Assembly (NCBI RefSeq): GCF_900177795.1
Contig: NZ_FXWJ01000006.1
Span: 1 to 64,000 of the forward strand
Direction of reading: 5' to 3'
Origin: Plantibacter elymi (nom. nud.)
GTDB lineage: Bacteria; Actinomycetota; Actinomycetes; Actinomycetales; Microbacteriaceae
DNA: 64,000 bases
Every line of letters begins with the position of its first letter. Position 1 is the stretch's first letter. Of this stretch, positions 15,563-23,934 are shown piece by piece. The position numbers and the translations under genes were made by a program. The notes under the pieces were generated by a model, which searched no databases, had not been told where the DNA came from, and was given only the letters and a program-made list of their open reading frames with translations.

Positions 15563-17203
15563 ATGCTCCTGCATCCCGCACGCGCCGCACGGCGTGCCAC
15601 TGCCGCCACCGCGCTGGCCCTCATGAGCGTGTTGGCCTCACCGGCCGCGTCGGCGCTCGCCGAGTCGCCCCGGTCCGCTCCAGTGGAGCCCGCCGGAACG
15701 GTCGCAGACGCGACCATCGCGGACGTCCTGAACGCCCGCTACGCGGACACCGCCAGGTCCTGCGACGGTGGCGAAGCCGCCTACTTCTGCAACGGCGTCG
15801 TCGTCCGCACCACCTCGACGGTGCTCCCGACCCCGCTCCAGATCTCCCGCGACGGCGCCTCGTTCAGCTACTTGCGGGCGGATCTCGGCATCGAGACGCT
15901 CTGGCCGGCCGCGTCGGCCGGAATGATCCTGCAGCCGTGGGCCGACCAGGAGTCGCAGATGCGGCTCCGGTGCGCGTTCCCCTCCGACGCCGCGACCAAC
16001 ACCCGACCGGACAGCTGCGACCGCTCGACCGTCGAGGTGGAGTACGGCAATCCCGAGGGCAGTAGTGCCCCCTGCCTGGAACAGGGCATCGACTCCGGCG
16101 TCGCCTGGTCGCGGCACTTCGACAGCCTCGAGTGGAAGAACGGCAACTGTGCCTTCGGGGCCGATCTCGACGGGTTCGCCGCCTCATTGGAGATGCGCGC
16201 GCTCCTCCCGGTGGACGACTACCTGGACGCCCTGTGGAACGAGGTCGTGGTCGGTGCGTGGACCGTCGAGAGCACGCCGGAGCTGCCGGTCGAGGCGTTC
16301 TTCTTCATCGAGGGGAAGCCCGGCGGCCTGGAAGCCGCGGAGGCGCTGCAGGACGAGTTCGCGGCATTGGGCGGGCGGATCGTCCCGATCGTCGGGATCG
16401 ACTTCGACCGGGAGGCGCCCTTCATCCCGGTGCCGTCGTCCGAGCTGTCGGTGACGTCACCAGCCGCGCAGGTCGGAGAGGCGCGGCCCGACTTCGCCGG
16501 CCGGGCGACGCCCGGATCCTCGGTCGTCGTGCTCGATGCCGACGAGCGGACGGTCTGCGCCGCCGCGGCCACCGATCGAGGCCGATGGTCGTGCACCCCC
16601 GACGCCGCGTTCGCTCCCGGCACGCACGAGGTGTCCGTCGTCGAGACGTCGACGGCCGGCGTCGTGTCCGTCGCCCACGCCTTCGAGTACCTCGTCAACG
16701 CGGCCCCCCGGATCATCTCCCCGGCCGCCGGGGAGCGGATCGTCGGCGAGCGCGTCGTCGTCACGGGTGAGGCCGAACCGTCGAAGTTGATCGAGGTGCG
16801 CGAGGCGGGGAGCTTCCTCTGTCTCACCTTCTCGACCCCGACCGGAACGTTCAGCTGCACGGTCGAGGCCGTCGGCGTGGGCGAGAAGCGGTGGACGGCC
16901 ACGGCGAACGCCGGTGTCGCCACGAGCCCGGCCACCGAGTTCTCGTTCTTCGTCGCGCTCGAGGACGAGACCGGGCCGGTCACTCCTGAGGACCCGGGCA
17001 CGCCTGTCGAGCCGCCGGTCACGCCGGTCGACGGTGGCGCCGGGCCGGTCGCTGATACCGCTGGTCCCGCGGAGTCGGACCTCGCCCGCACGGGGGTCGG
17101 CGCCGGCGGCACGCTCTGGGCTGCGGGGCTCCTCCTGCTCGCCGGCCTGGTGCTCGTGACGCTGCGCGTCGGCCGGTCCCGCCCGGCCGGGACTCGCGGC
17201 TGA
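15563..17203 (+). CDS. Sortase-anchored (LARTG) surface protein with halovibrin-like N-terminal domain
   Basis: 546 aa. Signal peptide about 1-33. Residues about 45-290 recall the halovibrin (HvnA/HvnC) family: LNARYADTARSCDGGEAAY, CNGVVVRTT, GASFSYLRADLG, CAFPSDAATN, QGIDSGVAW, CAFGADLDGF, LWNEVVVGAW, LPVEAFFF and IVPIVGIDF occur in the family order. Two bacterial Ig-like modules follow (about 295-375 and 380-460), then a Pro/Thr/Glu spacer and the sorting signal LARTG at 507-511, a hydrophobic helix and RVGRSRPAGTRG. Known halovibrins are secreted and linked to NAD or ADP-ribose chemistry; whether this one is active is unknown. The family call is from memory of motif order. Confidence 0.72.
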   Translation: MLLHPARAARRATAATALALMSVLASPAASALAESPRSAPVEPAGTVADATIADVLNARYADTARSCDGGEAAYFCNGVVVRTTSTVLPTPLQISRDGASFSYLRADLGIETLWPAASAGMILQPWADQESQMRLRCAFPSDAATNTRPDSCDRSTVEVEYGNPEGSSAPCLEQGIDSGVAWSRHFDSLEWKNGNCAFGADLDGFAASLEMRALLPVDDYLDALWNEVVVGAWTVESTPELPVEAFFFIEGKPGGLEAAEALQDEFAALGGRIVPIVGIDFDREAPFIPVPSSELSVTSPAAQVGEARPDFAGRATPGSSVVVLDADERTVCAAAATDRGRWSCTPDAAFAPGTHEVSVVETSTAGVVSVAHAFEYLVNAAPRIISPAAGERIVGERVVVTGEAEPSKLIEVREAGSFLCLTFSTPTGTFSCTVEAVGVGEKRWTATANAGVATSPATEFSFFVALEDETGPVTPEDPGTPVEPPVTPVDGGAGPVADTAGPAESDLARTGVGAGGTLWAAGLLLLAGLVLVTLRVGRSRPAGTRG

Positions 17204-17262
17204 CCGCCCGAGCAGGGGCGCGGTCCGTCTCCTGACCGCCGCGACCGTCCGGCCGTCGTCGC

Positions 17263-17589
17263 TCAGTCGTGCGGGCGTGGCTCCACGCCCAGACGGGCGC
17301 ACGCGGCGTCGTAGAGGGCGACGACCTCGCGTCGGATCTCGCCGCGCTCGGTGATGGTGCCGGCGGGCCAGGGCACCCGCCCACCCGCGGCGGTGCCGTC
17401 GACCGTCCAGGTCCACTCGCCACCCGTCCCGTCCAGCGCGATCATGGTGGCGGCCTCGGCCTTGGGCTCCAGGAAGGCTCGCACGATGAGCACGTTGTCG
17501 TCGGGGTGGTCGCCGTTCATGTGCGCCAGGACGGCGTCGACGGTGGTCTGCGGGAAGGCGTTCGAGGTCACCTCTCCAGGGAACACCAT
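17263..17589 (-). CDS. DUF2470 domain protein
   Basis: 108 aa. AHMNGDHPDDNVLIVRAF and MIALDGTGGEWTWTVDG are the family signature; DUF2470 is also the C-terminal half of HugZ-type haem-utilisation proteins, so a haem or tetrapyrrole link is plausible given haem oxygenase 3 kb away. ATG 17589 is the likeliest start; the frame is open to 17757 but the extra part is Arg/Ala-rich and not family-like, and it would cross the promoter of the divergent lipoprotein gene. Confidence 0.8.
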   Translation of the reverse strand: MVFPGEVTSNAFPQTTVDAVLAHMNGDHPDDNVLIVRAFLEPKAEAATMIALDGTGGEWTWTVDGTAAGGRVPWPAGTITERGEIRREVVALYDAACARLGVEPRPHD

Positions 17590-17666
17590 CGGCGCGCCTC
17601 GCACCAGGTCCGCCGCCCGAGTGACCGGCACGCGGCGTGCGACCGCAGCTCTCAGCCGCGCCCGGT

Positions 17667-17698
17667 TACAATCGGGAACAGTCTGCAGCTCCGCAGAC
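17667..17698 (+). promoter_or_regulatory. Promoter and leader hairpin of the beta-lactamase-fold lipoprotein gene
   Basis: TACAAT (17667-17672) is a good -10 hexamer 45 bp before the TTG start. It is followed by the hairpin GTCTGC (17681-17686)/GCAGAC (17693-17698), which would lie in the 5' leader. No convincing -35 is seen. Confidence 0.45.
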
Positions 17699-17717
17699 CG
17701 CTCATCAGGGGGATGAC

Positions 17718-19016
17718 TTGACTGCAACAGCTCCGAGGCGCCGGCGTCTCGCCGCACTCCTTACCGCGGCGACCCTCGCGACGGTGCTCGTCGGCTGCTC
17801 GGGCCCCTCGGTGTCCGACACCGACTTCCCCGACCAGGTCAGCGGCACGCTCGCAGGCGACACGACCGACGCCATCACGGCGGCGGTCGAGGCCGCCGTC
17901 ACCCAGTCCGGATCCTCGGGCGCCATCGTCGGCGTCTGGGCGCCGTGGGCCGGGAGCTACACGGCCGGCATCGGCACGACCGAGCCGGGTGGCAAGACCA
18001 AGATGGATCCGTCCATGGTCTACCGCATCGGCGACACCACGCGCCCGATGACCTGCACCGTGCTCCTCGAGCTCGTCGACGAGGGCAAGATCAAGCTCAC
18101 CGACCAGGTCCACAAGACCCTCCCGCAGGTCCAGGGCATCGAGGGCATCACCTACCAGCAGCTGTGCAACGGCACGTCGGGACTCGGCACCTACACGCCA
18201 GCGCTCAACGCCCAGTTCGTCACCAACCCGACCCGCAACTGGTCGATGGCCGAGATCCTCGCGAACGGCCTCGCGAGCGGTACCCGGACGGCTCCGGGGG
18301 CGCTCTTCGGCTCGAGCGACACCGGGTACATCCTGCTCGGCATGGCGCTCGAGGAGCTGACCGGTCAGTCCTGGCAGTCCCTGTACGACCACTACGTCTT
18401 CTCGCCGCTCGGCATGTCGAAGTCCAGCTTCCCCGACGCCTCCACCGTCGAGCTGCCGGGTTCGCACCCCAAGGGGTACCTGACGCCGCGCATCGCGGAC
18501 GGCACCTACCAGTGCGACACGCCGACGGACGAGACCGAGCTGTCGCCCTCGATGGTGTGGACCGCCGGTGGCGTCGTCTCCTCGGTCGACGATCTGCGGA
18601 AGTTCACCCAGTCCTTCGCGTCCGGGTCGCTGCTGAACGACAGCACGTACAAGAAGCAGTGGAAGGACCCCGTCTCGCTGGGTGAGGCTGAGCCGACCTG
18701 GAAGAGCTTCGGTGTGGGTGGGTTGCAGATCGGTCCGTTCCGCGGGCAGGCCGGCGCGATCCCGGGGTCGCTGTCAGCAGCCTTCTCCGATCCGACCTCC
18801 GGCCTGACGGTCGTCGTCATGCTCAACAACTCGACGCTCGGTGCTGGCTTCGCGCAGACGCTCGCGATGCAGCTCGCGTCGATCGGCGCGAAGGCAGCGC
18901 CGGCGAGTGGGCAGAAAGCCCCGGAGATCGCTCTCCCGTGGTCCGAGCAGCAGATGGCTGAGCAGCTCGCCGCCTCGGCGATGGTCTGCGCCCCGCCGAT
19001 CGTCCCCGCCGGGTAG
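17718..19016 (+). CDS. Beta-lactamase/DD-peptidase-fold lipoprotein with all catalytic motifs lost
   Basis: 432 aa with TTG start after AGGGGG. Lipoprotein signal: RRRR, a hydrophobic helix, lipobox LVGC near residue 31. The rest follows the class C serine hydrolase fold (YRIGDTTRPMTCTVLLELVD, LCNGTSGLGTYTP, GYILLGMALEELTGQSW, FSPLGMSKSSFPD). The catalytic positions are replaced: SxxK reads DTTR (106-109), YxN reads SSD (199-201), and HxG reads QAG (344-346). It is thus probably a non-enzymatic binding protein at the outer membrane face, perhaps for peptidoglycan or a beta-lactam. The intact frame and normal codon use argue against a dead gene. Confidence 0.85.
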   Translation: MTATAPRRRRLAALLTAATLATVLVGCSGPSVSDTDFPDQVSGTLAGDTTDAITAAVEAAVTQSGSSGAIVGVWAPWAGSYTAGIGTTEPGGKTKMDPSMVYRIGDTTRPMTCTVLLELVDEGKIKLTDQVHKTLPQVQGIEGITYQQLCNGTSGLGTYTPALNAQFVTNPTRNWSMAEILANGLASGTRTAPGALFGSSDTGYILLGMALEELTGQSWQSLYDHYVFSPLGMSKSSFPDASTVELPGSHPKGYLTPRIADGTYQCDTPTDETELSPSMVWTAGGVVSSVDDLRKFTQSFASGSLLNDSTYKKQWKDPVSLGEAEPTWKSFGVGGLQIGPFRGQAGAIPGSLSAAFSDPTSGLTVVVMLNNSTLGAGFAQTLAMQLASIGAKAAPASGQKAPEIALPWSEQQMAEQLAASAMVCAPPIVPAG

Positions 19017-19041
19017 CGGAGGCATCGGCCTGGGATCGTCG

Positions 19042-19180
19042 CCCTTCGACAGGCTCAGGGACCGCGTGGGTGTGGCTCGAGGGACCGCGTGGGTGTGGCT
19101 CGAGGGACCGCGTGGGTGTAGCTCAGGGACCGCGTGGGTGTGGCTCGAGGGACCGCGTGGGTGTGGCTCGAGGGGCCGGG
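19042..19180. repeat. S-element followed by five 23-bp tandem repeats
   Basis: An S-element at 19042-19063 merges into tandem units of AGGGACCGCGTGGGTGTGG plus CTCG at 19057-19079, 19080-19102, 19103-19124 (22 bp), 19125-19147 and 19148-19170, then a partial unit. The units appear to have grown from the element's own AGGGACC end by slippage. Confidence 0.88.
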
Positions 19181-19264
19181 GTGGTCGCGGACGGTGGCGG
19201 CGGATCGCGGCACGATGACGCTTTCGCGAGGGCGCTGGGTCACGGCGCTTCCTAGAGTGAACCC

Positions 19265-19810
19265 ATGACGACGAACACCCCCGACGACACCATCGTCCCG
19301 GACACGAAGAACTGGACCTGGGTCCTCGAGCGCGCCTGCCCCGACTGCGGGATGGACACCTCGCGGTTCGGGTTCCGCGACCTCCCCGGGTTGATCCGGG
19401 CGAACGCCACCGCATGGCCGGCGGTGCTGGAGCGCGCCGACGTCCGGGAGCGGCCCGACCCGCAGACCTGGTCGCCACTCGAGTACGCGGCCCACGTGCG
19501 CGACGTGTTCCGCATCTTCGACGTCCGGTTGCGACTCGTCCTCGACGAGGACGATCCCGCGTTCGAGAACTGGGACCAGGACGCGACGGCTCTCGAGGAG
19601 CGCTACGGCGAGCAGGACCCGAAACGGGTCTCCGCCGAGCTGGTCGAGGCCGCGACGGTGCTCGCCGCGGCGTTCGAGCGGGTGCCGGACGAGGCGCTCA
19701 CGCGGACAGGTCGACGGAGCGACGGCGCGCGCTTCACGACCGAGACCCTCGGCCGTTACTTCATCCACGACCCGGTGCACCATCTCTGGGATGCGACGAG
19801 ATCGCAGTAA
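19265..19810 (+). CDS. DinB-superfamily protein
   Basis: 181 aa four-helix bundle of the DinB/YfiT type. The three metal-ligand histidines fit: H in YAAHVRDVFRIFD (about 79) and the C-terminal pair in DPVHHLWDAT (about 172-173). WSPLEYAAHVRDV is the usual core. Such proteins include thiol (mycothiol or bacillithiol) S-transferases and detoxification enzymes. N-terminal CPDCGMD is an extra pair of cysteines. ATG 19265. Convergent with the CGNR regulator, sharing a hairpin over both stop codons. Confidence 0.85.
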   Translation: MTTNTPDDTIVPDTKNWTWVLERACPDCGMDTSRFGFRDLPGLIRANATAWPAVLERADVRERPDPQTWSPLEYAAHVRDVFRIFDVRLRLVLDEDDPAFENWDQDATALEERYGEQDPKRVSAELVEAATVLAAAFERVPDEALTRTGRRSDGARFTTETLGRYFIHDPVHHLWDATRSQ

Positions 19811-19847
19811 TGGTCGTCATCCGGGTCTGGTGACGACCGCTACTGCG
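19803..19847. terminator. Nested bidirectional hairpin between convergent genes
   Basis: Outer arms CGCAGTA (19803-19809) and TACTGCG (19841-19847), inner arms GGTCGTCA (19812-19819) and TGACGACC (19831-19838). Contains the stop codons of both the DinB gene and the CGNR regulator gene. Confidence 0.7.
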
Positions 19848-20403
19848 CTCTCGCGCGGAATGCGATCGTGTTGACGCGATTGCTGCAGCGGACGGAGCAG
19901 TAGCGTTTCGAACCGTTGCGGGACAGGTCGACGAGGAGGCCGTCGCAGTCGTCGGCGGCGCAGAGCCGCAGGCGGTCCCAGGCGTCGGACCGGACGACGT
20001 CGACGAGTGCCATGGCGATCTCGGTCTGGACGCGATCGACGAGCGGGGCGTCGAACTCGGTGGCGTGGAGGTGCCAGTCGAAGCCGTCGTGGCGACGCAG
20101 CTGGGGGAGTGCAGCGGACTCCCGGAGCATCGCGTTGATCTCGGCGACGGCGCGGTCGCGGGTGTCCGGGGCGTCCGCGTCGGACGCCCAGAGCGCGTGG
20201 ATCCGCTCCCGGAGCCTGGCCACCGCGGCCCGCTCGGGCTCGTCGCCGTCGACTCGACCCGAGTACCGACTGACCCGCAGGAGCTCGACGAGCTGTGGCG
20301 GTGTCGCGAGCTCGTCGACGCCGCTCCGGGACGCCGATGCGCGGGTGTTCACGAGCAGTGCGGCGAAGAGCAGCGCATCCTCAGTGTCAGGGGCAAAATG
20401 CAA
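19840..20403 (-). CDS. CGNR zinc-finger transcriptional regulator
   Basis: 187 aa. An N-terminal ABATE-like part (DALLFAALLVNTRAS) precedes the C-terminal zinc finger LCAADDCDGLLVDLSRNGSK followed by RYCSVRCSNRVN; the family name-giving CGNR appears as CSNR. Start is TTG at 20403, supported by AAGGAG immediately upstream; no ATG fits. Divergent from an EamA exporter with the palindrome TACTCTC/GAGAGTA between them, so it probably regulates the exporter and itself. Confidence 0.88.
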   Translation of the reverse strand: MHFAPDTEDALLFAALLVNTRASASRSGVDELATPPQLVELLRVSRYSGRVDGDEPERAAVARLRERIHALWASDADAPDTRDRAVAEINAMLRESAALPQLRRHDGFDWHLHATEFDAPLVDRVQTEIAMALVDVVRSDAWDRLRLCAADDCDGLLVDLSRNGSKRYCSVRCSNRVNTIAFRARAQ

Positions 20404-20404
20404 G

Positions 20405-20434
20405 TTGACTCCTTACTCTCTCCGAGAGTAGCTT
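20405..20434. promoter_or_regulatory. EamA promoter with overlapping palindromic operator
   Basis: -35-like TTGACT (20405-20410) and -10-like TAGCTT (20429-20434) are 18 bp apart on the plus strand. The spacer holds the palindrome TACTCTC (20414-20420), TCC, GAGAGTA (20424-20430). On the minus strand it lies directly before the Shine-Dalgarno of the CGNR gene, so one site could control both. Confidence 0.5.
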
Positions 20435-20493
20435 CATCTCAGCCGGGCGTCCACCTCTTCTGCCGGCCCCACTCGCGGCAGCTGGAGACACTC

Positions 20494-21429
20494 ATGAAGC
20501 ACACGTCCTCGACCACGGTCGGTCTGCTCGTCGCGGTGCTCGCCGCGGTCGCGTTCGGCACCTCCGGCGCGTTCATCAAACCGGTGCTCGCGTCGGGGTG
20601 GAGCCCCGCTGCGGCGGTCACCGTCCGCGCCCTGATCGGCGGCCTGGTACTCGCCCCGTTCGCCCTCATCGCGCTCCGTGGTCGCTGGGACGCGGTCTGG
20701 CGTGGCCGATGGCGACTGCTCGGCATGGGCCTCATCGGGGTGGCGGCGACGCAGCTCGTCTACTTCGCGGCGCTGCAGACCATCGCCGTCGGGACCGCGA
20801 TCCTCGTCGAGTACATGGCACCGCTGCTGCTCGTCGCCGTCGCGTGGGTCCTGACCCGACGTCGTCCCGCGACGGTCGTCCTCGTCGGCTCCGTCGTGTC
20901 GCTCGTCGGGCTCGTGCTCGTCGTCGCTCCGAGCGGTGGTTCGACGCTCGACCCGCTCGGTCTGCTGTTCGCCATCCTCGCGATGGTGGGCTGCGCCGCG
21001 TACTACGTCATCTCAGCCCGGCCGGCGAAGGGATTGCCTCCGGTGGCGTTCGCGGCCATCGGCCTGCTCATCGGGGCGCTCAGCCTGTGGCTCGCGGGGC
21101 TCGTCGGCGTGCCCTTCACGACCTCCGACGCCGACGTCACGGTGCTCGGCACCGACGTCGTGTGGTGGGTGCCGCTCCTGTTCGTCGGGGTGGTGTCGAC
21201 GGCCGTCGCCTACGCGGCGAGCATCACCGCGAGTCAGATGCTCGGCTCCCGACTCGCGTCGTTCGCGGGCCTCCTCGAAGTGGTCGCGGCGACCGGGTTC
21301 GCCTGGATCCTCCTGGGGGAGCAGCTGTCGCTCGCACAGCTCCTCGGTGGGGTCTGCATCCTGCTCGGGATCGGCTTCGTGCGCTCCGAACGCGCTCCCG
21401 CCGTGCCGATCCCCGTCCCGGTGCAGTGA
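20494..21429 (+). CDS. EamA-family (DMT superfamily) exporter
   Basis: 311 aa with ten predicted membrane helices in two EamA repeats (about 1-150, 160-300). TVRALIGGLVLAPFALIALR in repeat one and RLASFAGLLEVVAATGFAWI in repeat two are typical. Members export metabolites or amino acids; substrate unknown. ATG 20494 with GGAGA upstream; the much longer upstream frame is not coding-like. Paired with the divergent CGNR regulator. Confidence 0.88.
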   Translation: MKHTSSTTVGLLVAVLAAVAFGTSGAFIKPVLASGWSPAAAVTVRALIGGLVLAPFALIALRGRWDAVWRGRWRLLGMGLIGVAATQLVYFAALQTIAVGTAILVEYMAPLLLVAVAWVLTRRRPATVVLVGSVVSLVGLVLVVAPSGGSTLDPLGLLFAILAMVGCAAYYVISARPAKGLPPVAFAAIGLLIGALSLWLAGLVGVPFTTSDADVTVLGTDVVWWVPLLFVGVVSTAVAYAASITASQMLGSRLASFAGLLEVVAATGFAWILLGEQLSLAQLLGGVCILLGIGFVRSERAPAVPIPVPVQ

Positions 21430-21434
21430 CCGGG

Positions 21435-22583
21435 TCAGTGCTGAGGAACCGGGACGGCGGCGTCGAGGTCGGCGAGGATCGCCATGACCGCCGCCCGCCC
21501 GGCCCGGTTCGCTCCGACCGTCGACGCTGAGGGGCCGTACCCGATGAGGTGCACCCGCGGCTCGTCGGCCGCCCTGGTGCCGTCGATCCGGATGCCGCCG
21601 CCGGGCAGCCGAATGCCGAGCGGCGCGAGGTGGTCGAGCGCCGCCCGGAACCCGGTGGCCCAGAGGATGGCGTCGACCGGGAGGAACGAACCGTCGGCGA
21701 GAACGACCCCGTGCTCCTCGATGCGGCGGAACATCGGCTGACGCACCAGGACGCCTCGCGCCTCGGCCGCCCGCGCCCACGGCGTCCAGTGCATCCCCGT
21801 CACGGAGATCACGCTGCCCGGCGGGAGGCCCTGGCGCACGCGTTCCTCGACGCCCTTGATCGCCTCCACCCGGGCGGCGGTGTCGAAGTCGTCGTCCACC
21901 CACTCCGGTTCACGTCGCGTCATCCACACCGTCTCCGCCACCCGCGAGATCTCCTCGAGGAGTTGGATGGCCGAGATGCCGGCACCCACGACGACGATGC
22001 GTCGGCCGCGGAACTCGTCAGCGGAGACGTAGTCGGCCACGTGCAGCTGGCGTCCGGCGAAGCGCTCCCGCCCCGGGTACGCGGGCCAGAACGGTTTCGT
22101 CCAGGTGCCAGTCGCGTTGACGACCGCCCGCGCCCGGAACACGGCGGCGGGGGAGTCGGCGCCCGGGGAGTCGGTGCCCGCCGCGGTCTCGACGAGGAGC
22201 CGACCGCGCGGGTCGTCGTCCTCGCGGCGGACGGCGCGGACCTGCACCGGGCGGCGGACCGCGAGGCCGAAACGCTCCTCGAACGCCGCGAAGTACGGCG
22301 GGATGACGTCGACACTCGGGGAGGCGGGATCGAGCTCGGGCTTCGGCATGCCGGGCAGGTCGTAGATCCCGTTGACGGTCGACATGGTGAGCGACCGCCA
22401 TCGGTGCTGCCAGGCGCCGCCCGGGGCACCGTTCGCGTCGAGGACGACGAAGGTGCGTGCTGCGGTCGCGCCATCGGTGGTGCCCAGTGGGACGAAACCG
22501 CGCCGATGCAGGTGGTACGCGGCCGACAGTCCCGCTTGACCCGCGCCGATCACGACGACGTCGACGGTCTCCGGAGTGCTCAC
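21435..22583 (-). CDS. Flavin-dependent monooxygenase (CzcO/FMO-like)
   Basis: 382 aa. FAD-binding GAGQAG at 13-18, GGAWQHRWRSLTMSTVNGIY near 55 (the GGxW motif of Baeyer-Villiger/FMO-type enzymes), NADPH-binding VVVGAGISAIQLLEEI about 203 and ILWATGFRAAL near 310. These are all the expected motifs of a class B-like NAD(P)/FAD monooxygenase or putrescine-type oxidoreductase. A Pro/Ala/Asp-rich loop lies at about 135-150. Ends 5 bp from the EamA stop (convergent). Confidence 0.88.
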   Translation of the reverse strand: MSTPETVDVVVIGAGQAGLSAAYHLHRRGFVPLGTTDGATAARTFVVLDANGAPGGAWQHRWRSLTMSTVNGIYDLPGMPKPELDPASPSVDVIPPYFAAFEERFGLAVRRPVQVRAVRREDDDPRGRLLVETAAGTDSPGADSPAAVFRARAVVNATGTWTKPFWPAYPGRERFAGRQLHVADYVSADEFRGRRIVVVGAGISAIQLLEEISRVAETVWMTRREPEWVDDDFDTAARVEAIKGVEERVRQGLPPGSVISVTGMHWTPWARAAEARGVLVRQPMFRRIEEHGVVLADGSFLPVDAILWATGFRAALDHLAPLGIRLPGGGIRIDGTRAADEPRVHLIGYGPSASTVGANRAGRAAVMAILADLDAAVPVPQH

Positions 22584-22646
22584 GTGCTCTGCAACGTCGT
22601 CGACCGCTCGGGCATTTCCGACGGGGTCCGAGCTCGCATCGGCGAT

Positions 22647-23219
22647 TCAGCCGTGGGCCAGGACCTGCACGCCGATGACGAGGACACCCAGGAGCACGAG
22701 GGCCGCGAGGGCGATGAGCTGTTGCCAGACGGACAGCCGCGCGCGCCGGACGGCGACCCACCCGCTGAGCCCGAGGGTGACGAGGTAGACGATCGCGGAC
22801 ACGCGGAGGGAGGTCTCGAGTTCCATGACGTCGAACACGGCGAGCATGAGCAAAATGGTGGGTGTCGCGACGGTGAGGAGCGAGCCCCACGCGATCCGGA
22901 GCATCGAGTGCCACCCCCGCTCGTCGGGGAACGCCCCGTGGGCGGCGAGGTGCGCGATCATCTCGGCGACCAGCCCGGCGAGGGTGATGCCGACCACGCC
23001 GATGACGAGCGAGAAGAGCGCATCCGGCGCGTCGTGGTGCTCCACGTTCGCCGCCAGCACGAGGACGATCGCGAGGCCGGTGAAGGTCGCGTAGACGCGC
23101 TCCTTGAGGTACTTCGCGACCGTCTCGACGTCGCCGGGCGGCAGCCCGCGTCCCGCCGGACCGTGTGCGTCCCGCCGGCGTCCACGTCGTCGATCCGCCC
23201 AGGTTCCGCCGTCCGTCAT
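22647..23219 (-). CDS. Multi-pass membrane protein of unknown function
   Basis: 190 aa. Arg-rich start (about 1-35), then five hydrophobic helices. An in-membrane motif VAEMIAHLAAHGAFPDERGW with three histidines and an acidic residue could bind metal. The family is not recognised. Upstream of the flavin monooxygenase on the same strand (63 bp apart), so possibly one transcript. Confidence 0.7.
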   Translation of the reverse strand: MTDGGTWADRRRGRRRDAHGPAGRGLPPGDVETVAKYLKERVYATFTGLAIVLVLAANVEHHDAPDALFSLVIGVVGITLAGLVAEMIAHLAAHGAFPDERGWHSMLRIAWGSLLTVATPTILLMLAVFDVMELETSLRVSAIVYLVTLGLSGWVAVRRARLSVWQQLIALAALVLLGVLVIGVQVLAHG

Positions 23220-23260
23220 GGTCCAGAGCGTAGCCGCCGTCGCGGGATAGAGTGCCGGGT

Positions 23261-23926
23261 ATGAGCGAAACGATCATCACCGTCGAGGGCCGCTTCGACT
23301 ACCACCACCCGGCTGAGCGTGGGACCGTCCTCATCTCGGCGGGCTTCCAGGGACCCGAACGTGAGCCCGTCGTCTCCCACACCACCGCGCTGCACCGGGC
23401 GCTCAGCCAGACGGCGGAGCAGTTCCGCGCGCAGTCGGCAGTCACCTGGTGGTCCGCCGACCGGCTGCGGGTGTGGAGTGAGCGGCCATGGAACAAGGAC
23501 GGGAAGCAGTTGCCGCTCGTGCACCATGCGGCGGTCGCGCTCGAGGTGAAGTTCGCCGACCTCCAGTCGCTGGCCCGCTGGGCCGAGGAGATCGCGGTCC
23601 AGGACGGCGTGACGGTGACGGGCGTCACCTGGGCGCTCACCGAGGCGACGAAGCACCGCATCACGGCCGAGGCCCAGCACAACGCCGTCCGCGACGCCGT
23701 GGACCGCGCGACCGCCTACGCCCGGAGCCTCGGGTTGGGCACGGTGCGACCGGTCGCATTGGCCGATCCCGGCATGCTGGGTGACGAGACTCGCACCTCG
23801 GGGACCCAGACCGCGGCGCCGATGATGCGCGGAGCCGCCGCACCTGCCGGCGACACCGCCCTCGACCTGAAGCCGGAGGACATCACGGTGTCCTCCCGCG
23901 TGCACGCCCGCTTCGCCGCGTCCTGA
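23261..23926 (+). CDS. SIMPL (DUF541) domain protein
   Basis: 221 aa. The SIMPL fold is suggested by ITVEGRFDYHHPAERGTVLI at the start, alternating strands, and IAVQDGVTVTGVTWALTEAT with the family-typical helix AQHNAVRDAVDRATAYARSL. No signal peptide, unlike many periplasmic members. ATG 23261 is preferred over the GTG at 23252. Divergent from the membrane protein gene at 23219 with only 41 bp between. Confidence 0.82.
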   Translation: MSETIITVEGRFDYHHPAERGTVLISAGFQGPEREPVVSHTTALHRALSQTAEQFRAQSAVTWWSADRLRVWSERPWNKDGKQLPLVHHAAVALEVKFADLQSLARWAEEIAVQDGVTVTGVTWALTEATKHRITAEAQHNAVRDAVDRATAYARSLGLGTVRPVALADPGMLGDETRTSGTQTAAPMMRGAAAPAGDTALDLKPEDITVSSRVHARFAAS

Positions 23927-23934
23927 CCCGACGA

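Noticed and set aside
13616-19016. A single haem-uptake operon made of haem oxygenase, DUF4383 pair, surface protein and DUF2470
   Set aside because: Gene directions differ and no haem ABC transporter or haem-binding motif was found; only the haem oxygenase and perhaps DUF2470 have a haem link.
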